Shown here: in pieces, positions 43,001-52,000 of the stretch
How positions within the stretch are numbered: the first letter of the stretch is position 1
How the letters are laid out: the number at the start of each line of letters is the position of its first letter
Notes under the pieces: model-generated
Databases searched by the model: none
What the model was told of the DNA's origin: nothing
Seen by the model: only the letters and a program-made list of their open reading frames with translations
Made by a program: the position numbers and the translations under genes
NCBI RefSeq assembly: GCF_029076695.1
Contig: NZ_JARFIK010000001.1
Location: forward strand, 124,001 to 188,000
Source: Adlercreutzia equolifaciens
GTDB lineage: Bacteria > Actinomycetota > Coriobacteriia > Coriobacteriales > Eggerthellaceae
Direction of reading: 5' to 3'
DNA length: 64,000 bases

Positions 43001-46000
43001 ACGGAAGCCCGGATCCAGCGTATTCTCCAGCTTCACACGGCTGATGTGGGAAGCGGTAGTAGGCGCACTTCCGCCATCGGAAATATTCTGGAAGTAGGCA
43101 TAGAACTTTGCCGTGTTCGGGAGCACGTTGTTAGCCGCTTCGGGCGTGTCGCCATTCTCGTCCAGATAGTAATCGTAAAGAATGGAGCTATTCTCCGAGG
43201 GCTTACCGTTCTTCATGTCGGTGTTGGCGTTGCCGTCCGTGGTAACCGCCTGCAAGCTGTACTTGTAGCCATAGGGAATGAGGAAGCCTAGATAGTAGGC
43301 TTCATCCCAATAACGATGGGAGCCTGTGGTGACGGCATTATTGCCGTCGTACCAACCGCTGCGCCAGCCAGGAGACTTCAGGCGGCCAGTACCGCGGTTA
43401 CCATCGGTATCCAAACCCGTGCCACTGGTAGCCACCCCCGGAGACACAGGCGAATAGTCATGAGCAAAGTACACGTCCATACGGTTCGTGGCGTCCTTGA
43501 CGTCGGTCACCTGACCAGTAAGCGGGTTCACCTGCTTTTTGTAGATGTAGGGGCTACCAATAAGTTGGAAGTCCTTTGTATCCACCACGTTGTCGCGCTC
43601 GGCATAGTGGCCAATGTGCTCGGAAGTAATATCGCCGCTGCCGTAGTAGGGTCCCGCCTCGATCTCGTAGTAGTCCAGGTACTCGTTGGCGGCAAAATCA
43701 AGGTACACGGAAGCTTCGATTCCGCCGGGAGCCGTATTGAAGCGGTTTTGAATGGCCTCGGGCGCGGCCGTACGGGCCGAGATCTTATCCACCTCGTCCT
43801 CGTTCAAATTGCCGTCATCGCCCCTGGCGCTCACGTCGACAGCAGCCGCCTTGGCCTCGTCTGCCGTGGCATAGGTGCGGAACCACAAGTCACCCTTGCC
43901 CTGATTCTTATCCAGCATGTACGTGAGGTTCTTGGCAGGAATATCAACCGTCTTACCATCGGCATCGGTCACCGTGTGGGCCTCAAAACGAGCCGTGGCG
44001 GCTTCGTTTTCCACCCATTCGTTAGCGGCGTTCTTTTCGTAAACGGTGATACCCTCGTGGCTAATAACAATCTTGCGATATTGCACCTTAGTACCCGCCG
44101 ACCACTTGGGCGTCTTGCGAGTGAACAGCGTAATGCGGGCACCTTGATAGTTCTTCAGATGGGCATACAAGCTGTCATTGCCTGCGGGCAGGCTATAGGC
44201 AGTACCGTTAGCATTGGGCACTTGGAAGGATAGACCCTTTGCCAGGTACCCGTAGTAGTTCAGCTGCTCTTCCTTAAAGGCCTCCGGCAAGGTATCCGTG
44301 AGGATGACGGAGTCGGCGTGAGAAAGATAGCGATCATACCAGTCGTCCGGGTAACGATAGTCGTCGCCCGTCCAGTAATGCTTACGCATGTTCACGCGGT
44401 ACAGAGACACGTTGAAGTTATGAGTGCCGCCGAAGGTGGCGTTGTCGTTGTGGTCGTTGCCCAGCACCAAACCGGTGTCCACGCCCTTACGGGTGTACAC
44501 GCCGTCGTCGCTCGCGGTAATGAAGGTGCGGGATACCATGTGTCGCTGGTGGTTCACGCCATGGTTGTGGTGGGCCCCGTAATAGTAGTAACAGTGTTCG
44601 GAATGGTAGTCCTGATAGGCCCAAGCACTGCGATAGTCAGTATTCAGATCGCCTTGCGCATAAGAGGCGGCACTCAGCGCACTGTAACCGGGATAGTAGG
44701 TGCGACCGGCCGGAGCATTGCGGCGACTCCGGATGCCCGGCGCAATGAAGGTTGTGCGGGCGCCGTCGGTCACGTTGTTCAGCACGCCGTTGGATTCCAC
44801 ATTGGCATCAGTAGCGCCCTTCTTCATATAGGGGCTGTTGGCACGCTTGAGGGCTTTGTGGCCGGGACGGTTGTTGCCGGAGTAATCGCCGCCCACTTCG
44901 GACTCGGTGATGGTGTTGAACTCCGCCGAGCGCATGTTGGAGAAATCGTTGCTCAGGTTGGAGATGTAATCCACCGGAGTGCTGGAGCCCTGGGCGATGG
45001 ACATGTTCTGAATAGTGCGGTACACGCGGCCGTTCACCTCGAAAGCCATCTTCTTGACCCACTCGGCGGCGTTGGTCTCGTTCAAGTTGTACCAGGTACC
45101 GTAGTCAGGGGTGTTCAGAGCGGGGGCGCCAGTCAGCTCATTGGCCACATAGCCGTGGTTGTCCACTGTGGTCTGACCGGTGAAGGCATTCTTTTGATCG
45201 CCCTGGAACTGGTTCTGGTTCACCTTCAGGTGATAGGTGATGGAGAGAACCGGGTTCTGGACAGTGGTACCGTCCTTCAGTTCGTAGCCGGAAACCGGAT
45301 CCTTGTAGCCGTCCTCATCGGTAACACCAGTATCGTGGGTGCTGTTGTAGTTGTTGGCAGGGGAGCCGAGGGATGCCACCGGTTTGCCGTCAGCGTCCGT
45401 CTTTAGCAGGTTCAGGCGGAAGTAGCGGTTGTTGGCCAGGCTGGCGTCGGTCGCAGCCGCGTCGTTAGTGGAGGCGGTTCCCTTGCCGGCGTTGTTACGC
45501 TCCTTATACGTAGAAGTTTCCTTCTCCATAGAGGCAGCCGCAGAGTCCACCGTGTTGGTAGCGTCGTAGGCGGCCTGTAGGTCTTCAGCGGAAAGCGACA
45601 GCACGCTGCCGTCCTTGTAAGCCACGTCGATACCCTGCAGGTACTTCATGGCCACCGAGCGGATCTTCACGTAATAGGCGTCGAACACGGTGGAGGGCAG
45701 CTGCTGGGTGACGTGCAGCGTCATGCCGGTGTTGTAAGTTTCCGGGCCCACGTAGCTCAGGCCGGACTGTTCGTTCAAGGTGCCGCCGTTGATGATGCAG
45801 CCCGAGTATTCCGGCGCGCGCACATCGTAGCGGCTGTTCACCTGGCGGAAGTCGGAGAGCAGCGAGACTTGGCTCTTGTAGCCCACCTCCAACATGGCGT
45901 TGGACTCGCCGCCCGAACCGCCGGAGTGGCCCCAGTGGTGACCGTCCCAACTACCCGCTGTGTACTTGGTAAAGCGGTTCGCCAGCGCATTGCCGGCGCT

Positions 46001-49000
46001 GTTGGCTTTCTGAGTCTGGGTGGGATTGGCGGAGTGCTGGTCGCTTATCAGGCTGTCGGCGATACTCGTATAAGTGGTGTTGTCGTAGAGGCCAGCACGG
46101 CTCACGGTGTCGAAGTACATCTTCGAGCTGTAAACCTGCGAACTGTCGCTGCGCTCCACCGGCGTGTACATCTTGGAGGAGATGGTCTTCCAAACGGCAT
46201 CGGTCACCGTGCCGGGCACGTCGCCGCTGGCAGGGCGGATGCCCAGCAGGTAGTTGCGCGTATTGGCGGTAAAGTGGGTGTACCACTCGCCGAAGTTCAC
46301 GTCGTGGAAGCCCAAAAACTCAATGTTCTGGTTGTTGCGACCCAGGCTGGAGGCGTCTTCCTGCATGTCCTTCCACGAGATGAGCTCCACCTTCACCAGA
46401 TTGTTGATGCCATGGGCCCGCAGGGTTTCCTCGCCTACGATGAAGTCACCGTCAGCGTTCAGGGCCAGCCCCTCATGGAGGCGCTGCTGGTCGGCGGTCA
46501 GGGAGCCAGGCACGGTGGTGGTGTTGGTGATCACTTCCACGCCCTCCGGCAGCGGCTGAATGGCGCCGTCAGCGTCGATATAGCTGTAGGTGCCGTCATC
46601 ATTCTTGGTAAGGATGTACTCCGCGCCGTCGATGGTGGCGGTGTAGGTGGTAGCCGTCTGGTCAGCCCCGGTACAGCTGTCCACAAAGCCGGTCAGCGGA
46701 TGCGCCGCCGTAGCCTCTTCGGAGCCGCCCTGGTAGTCGGCGTTCGGTTGGAGCGTCCAGGTCTTCAGCGTCTTGGCGCCGGAATCGTCGTAACCGCTAA
46801 AGCGGATAGCGCCAATGGTGCCGCCGTGGTAGAAGGTGTCGAACCAAGCCTTCTTGAACTTCACCTGGGTGGTGTGGAAGCCCACCCAACCGCTCTCGGT
46901 AGAACCGTCAAGCTGCACGGAGCTCTCCCACTTCAGCGGGATGTTCACGTCCACATCGATATCGTCCAAAGTGGAAATGGAACGCTCGTTGAACAGGTTC
47001 ACCCACATCTTGAAGTCGCGGTCATAGGGCACAGCGGTCACGTTGCCGGACTCTCCCGGAGAGTTCTGGTTCATGTACTGGTCGGCATAGTTGCCGTACT
47101 GGCCGTAGGTGAACACGGCCAATGCCGGCGGGTTCACCGTCTGGTAGCTGTAGATAGAGGCGTTGGCGCTGGTGCCGGCGGACTTCTGAGCCGTTCCGCC
47201 GATGGTGCGATCCAGCTGGCTGAACACTGCCTGGGCAGGCAGGTGGCGGTTATTTTGACGGTAGTACCACCAGTTAGCCTTACCCTTCAACTCTACGAAG
47301 ATCTGCTTGTTCTCCGGGTTCGTGATGGTCTTATCCCAATTAACAGGATCGATCTCGGAGTAATTCGCCACGATCTTCTCTAAATAGAAGCCCTGGGCTT
47401 CAGAGAACTTCGTATCAGATTCCAGATCGAGCGTAATCTGCGCTGCTTCTTTATCAGCCGTACCAGCGGCAGCGAACAGCGCCTGCACTTCTTCGGTGGT
47501 GAGGCTGATAATCTTGCCCGGCTTGGAAAGCACATCGTTGTACAGCGGCAAACTTGTGCCGTTGGGATCGCGGAAATAGAAGGTGACACCCGTCAGAGCG
47601 GTGTCGTCCTTGTCGGGTGTTTTGTTGCCGCTGCGATAAGTGGAGCCGATATCCAGCAAAGCGCGCGACAGGGTAACCTCCTTGGTAAGGAAACCCTGCA
47701 CATCATCGATAGGAGCCGGCAGCTTGTCCGACAAGCTGCGCACCGAAACGGTGAGGGAGGCGTTGTCCATACGAGCGTAGCTGGTGGAGTTGAACCAGAA
47801 ACGGTAGCCTACCTCATCGGAATAGTTGGCGATCTCGTTGTTGTCAGCGTCAGTCGTGCTGTTGCCGAAAGCAGTCTCGCCAGAGGTTGACGCGCTATCG
47901 CCCGTAGCCCACTTTCGAATGCTCTTGGGCTTGAACGATTTTGCGCTCATGGTCGATTCGGCAGTGTACACCGGCATAGTGCGGCTGGCGCTAGCGCGCA
48001 AATCCGAGCCGTACTCTTCCGTCGTGGCGTACACGTCAGCGCGAGCCGTCGTGTTGGACAGGGTATCAGCGCGACCGTAAACGGTAAAGACCGGCCAAGA
48101 GGGAGTGATAGTGGCGTTGTTGTAAGTGGTCTTGCCGTCGAGACGATCGAAATGAGCACGGGCCGAGACAATAGTATCAGCAACGGCTACGGGAGCTTCA
48201 GCCGTCACACTTGCCTCAGTTACGGCAAATTTGGTGGTCTTGTTTTCGTAGACCACATTGCCCTGTTCGTCCTTGACAAGCGCACCATCAGCGTCCTTCT
48301 TTGCCTCGGGCGCCGTCACATTGACCGTCTTGGACGTATCCTTCTTGAAGGCATACACCTTGTCCAGCGGAACACGCAGCGTAGCCGTCTTGCCCGTATA
48401 CTCCACCTTGGTCTCCTCGGAAGAGTCCGTGGTGTTGTCAGGACGAATGGTCTTCGTTTCGCGGACGGTAGTAGCGCGCGTGCCCAACGTGGCATTGGTT
48501 GCCAAACTGACCTTTTCACCTGCGATAGCAGGGCCCGTATACGTGAAGGTATCGGTGGTCACATGTTCCCACACTTCAATGGTGTTCGCGCCAGAAGCCG
48601 TGGAAGAGATCAGGCGATCCGCCTTCGTCGTTGAAGCGTTAACCTGGCTCGCCTTGATTTGAGGCCCGTCACCCAATCCCGCATCATCCAGATACAGGAA
48701 ATTCTGCAACTCGACCGCATCGTAGGTCATCAGCTTGGCAGCCGCTTCCGTAGCCGCCAAACTAGCATTCTTCAAGGCAGCCTCGCCACTGATATTGATA
48801 GAGAAGAAATCGAGGGAAGAAATGGCCGCATTCTTGTGCAGCCAGCCGTAATGCTGAACTTCGTCGTAAATGGGGCTAAATTGGTACACATCATCAGGAT
48901 CGTCTACCACGCCGTCATTGTTAGCGTCGATAAGCACATCGGCGACGCCATCGTTGTCCAGGTCGATATTAAAGGCAATGTTGCCGTTCGCGTCACGCTT

Positions 49001-52000
49001 ATTCAGGGTAACCTTAGCGCCCGTAGACGTAGTGCCCTGCTTTTCGGGCATGGCGCGCTCCACCGAAGTAGTGTACGTATTCCACTGGAAGCCAGGAAGA
49101 ACCAGCTCTTCACCAACAAAACCTCGCTGCAGCGGCGTTCCGTCTTCATCAGTGGTCTTCAGCATACTGCTTGCTGCATTGTCGTTGATCTGGAGATCCA
49201 AGTCCAAGCGACGTGCCGTGAAGAACGAATCGTTGGTAAAGGTGTAGTTAAAGAAGGTCTTCTCCCCTTCACCGTCGCCCCAACGGTAGGGAACACTGGG
49301 GCTGTAAGAGCCATAGGCTCCCTGGCCACCCGAGCTGCCGTCGCCCGCCAAGCCCTTGCCATTCCAGCCGTACTGCACTGCCAGTCCCGGCTTAATGGGC
49401 ACGTAAGCGCTCTTCAGCGTGGCGGTCATCTGGGCGGACTTGTTGTAGGAGGCCTCATCGTAGTCTGTCTGAAAACGGGCCACCAGCGGCATGGACAGCA
49501 CCTGGTTGGGTGTACCAATAATTTCAATGGTGCCACGCGCCTTGGTGGACGTGCCAGCATAAGTGTACTCGGGCTTGAACGAAGTGAAGTTGACCTTCAC
49601 GTTCATAAGGTACTGATCGCCCCACAAACTCGAAGGCAGCACGCAGTCCAAGAGACCATCGCCGTCCATGTCGTCCTTGGTGTAAGCCTTCAGCTGGGCA
49701 GCGCTCAATTTCGTTGTGCGCATGGTCATATCATTGGCGTTTTTGGAGTAGTAGTTAATCTCCACGCTCTCGATGGTGCCATAGTCGAACATATTGCCGC
49801 CAATGGTCACTTTCTCAGCTTCGAAGCCACGACGCACGCCGCGCACGCCTTCGTAGAACATACCGTGATAGGTGGTGCCGGTAATGGCGCCCGCGGGCGT
49901 CTGGTCGGCACCTACTAACAAGTAAGCTGGCTCCATGGGAGCACGGGAGGCGTTGCTGATGTGAAAGCGCCAGCCAGCGTTGGGCTCATTCACCAGCGTT
50001 TCCTTCAAGGTGGACACGTTGTTCACGCCACCATTGTTGCCAGAGAAAGCACCACCGGAAATCTGCGGGTTGGTGGGTGTGGCCTCGAAGGAGGCAGGGT
50101 CCAGGTTGGTCTGGCGCGTGATGAGCGTGTAGTACTGGCCACCCTCGGAAGAGGAGGTGATCCACTGCTTCTGGCCGAAGTTCACGCGAGCGTTGTTAGT
50201 GAACAGGCCGCCGGCGCCATTAGACTTCGCCGTGATGAGAGCGCCCGTTACCTCGAAGGTGACGGGAATGACCGTAAGGCCCTTATACTGGGGCACGCGG
50301 GTCTTCATGAGGAAGCGAATCTGACCAGTGAAGGTACCCGTGGTGCCAGCGGTCACGCCGCCTTTGCCGTGCGGGATGGCGCCGATACCAGCAGCCTCCA
50401 GCAACGTGGAGAGGTTCTGGGACTCGTCGGCAGCGCTACCGAAGGTATAAACCGTGTAGGGCGAGGAGCCAGTGGTGTAGCTGCGGGTCATCGGCGCGTT
50501 GTCCATGGTGTACCACTTCAGCTGCCCCAGGCGATCGCGGTACTGGAACTCCAGCACGCCGCGTTCGTCGTGGCCAGTGCGGTTAACGGCGAACCAGTCG
50601 GCAAGGTTGCCCATCTTGAGATCGGGATTGGTGCCAGCAGCGGGAGCATCGGGGTCGGTGCCCACCACCAGGCCATTCATGATATCACCGTTCTCCAGCG
50701 TGAGCGGCGTGTTGGAAGCCACCGAGTTGTTCACGCGGATGGAGATCTGCTGCAAGTTGAGGCCATCGGGCAGAGTGTCCTCAATCTGGGCGCCGAACTC
50801 GTCGGTCAGACTGGTACCGAACAGCGGCTGGTTGCCAGTAATGCGCAGGTTCTTAAGGCGATAGGTGACAGAGTGACCCAACGGTGCCGTCCACTTCTCC
50901 GCCTCGGCACCGCTGTCGATGGACAGGGCCACCTTCTCAATGGAGGTACCGGCCGAAGGGCTGGCAAAAGTGGAGGTGGTGGTGTAGGTCTTTGTCCACA
51001 TGTAGTCGTCCACACCTCGGCCGCCAAAGTGGACAGTGGACTCGGTGTCCAGCGTCACGTACTCGTCGGGGCTCATATTAGTGGTGTAGGGAAGCGCCAA
51101 AAGGAACACCTTGCGGTCGCACTTGGTGGTGGTGTCCTTCTTCGTCTTCAAGGGGCCGTAGTACATGGAGCCGCCCATGAGCGGATTGTACTCAGGCTGC
51201 GGATCATCCGAGTCCGGATCGATGATGGTGCCGGTTTTCTTGTCAACTTCGGGAACAGTAAAGGAGATCTGGCCATTCATGCCGGCGGTGGTGTAGGGCA
51301 ACTCGTGCAGCCCCAGTTCTTCCGCGTTCTCGAAAGTGTCCAAGTCCAGCTCGTTCACCACGTTCTGGTTGTTAGTGATGTCGTAGATGAGGGCACCGCC
51401 CTGTCCCGGAACACCCACGTACTCTTTGCCGGAAACAGTGGCGCGGGGGTCGGGGTTCTTAGTGATGTTCTCATTCTCGGTCCGGGCGTTCTCCACGATC
51501 CATGTGACCAAGTCAGCGTCGCGGATACCGGTGTTGGTGAGCTCGGCGGAGGGGAACTTGAAGAAGTAGGACAGGTAGTCCACCTGTGAGTCTTCTTCGG
51601 GGGAAACGTTGCGGGTGGTGATCTTGTAGACCATATAGTTGTAGCGGTCCCACAGCACCGGGCTCTTGATGGTCTCGATGTTGGTGTTCCAGTCCAGGTT
51701 CGTCTTAATGAAGGTGGCGTTGCGCTGGGTGGAAGAGTCGGAAGCGGAGCCGGGGCTGATAACCGTGTCGATGTTGCCGATGGTCACGTTACCGTTGGCG
51801 TCGGTATAAGCTTTGTAGGTAACGCCCCATCGGATGGTGCCGCCCGTGTTCTCGGGAATAGTGCCGATGAAGGTAACGCCCAGCGAAAGACGGTTGAAGT
51901 CCTTGATGAGCTGCCATTTGTTGGCAGCGTTGCCCATGTACTTCAGGCGGAAGGTGCCGGTGATGCCCTCGGAGTTGTACCAGCTCTTGTAACGACTCTC

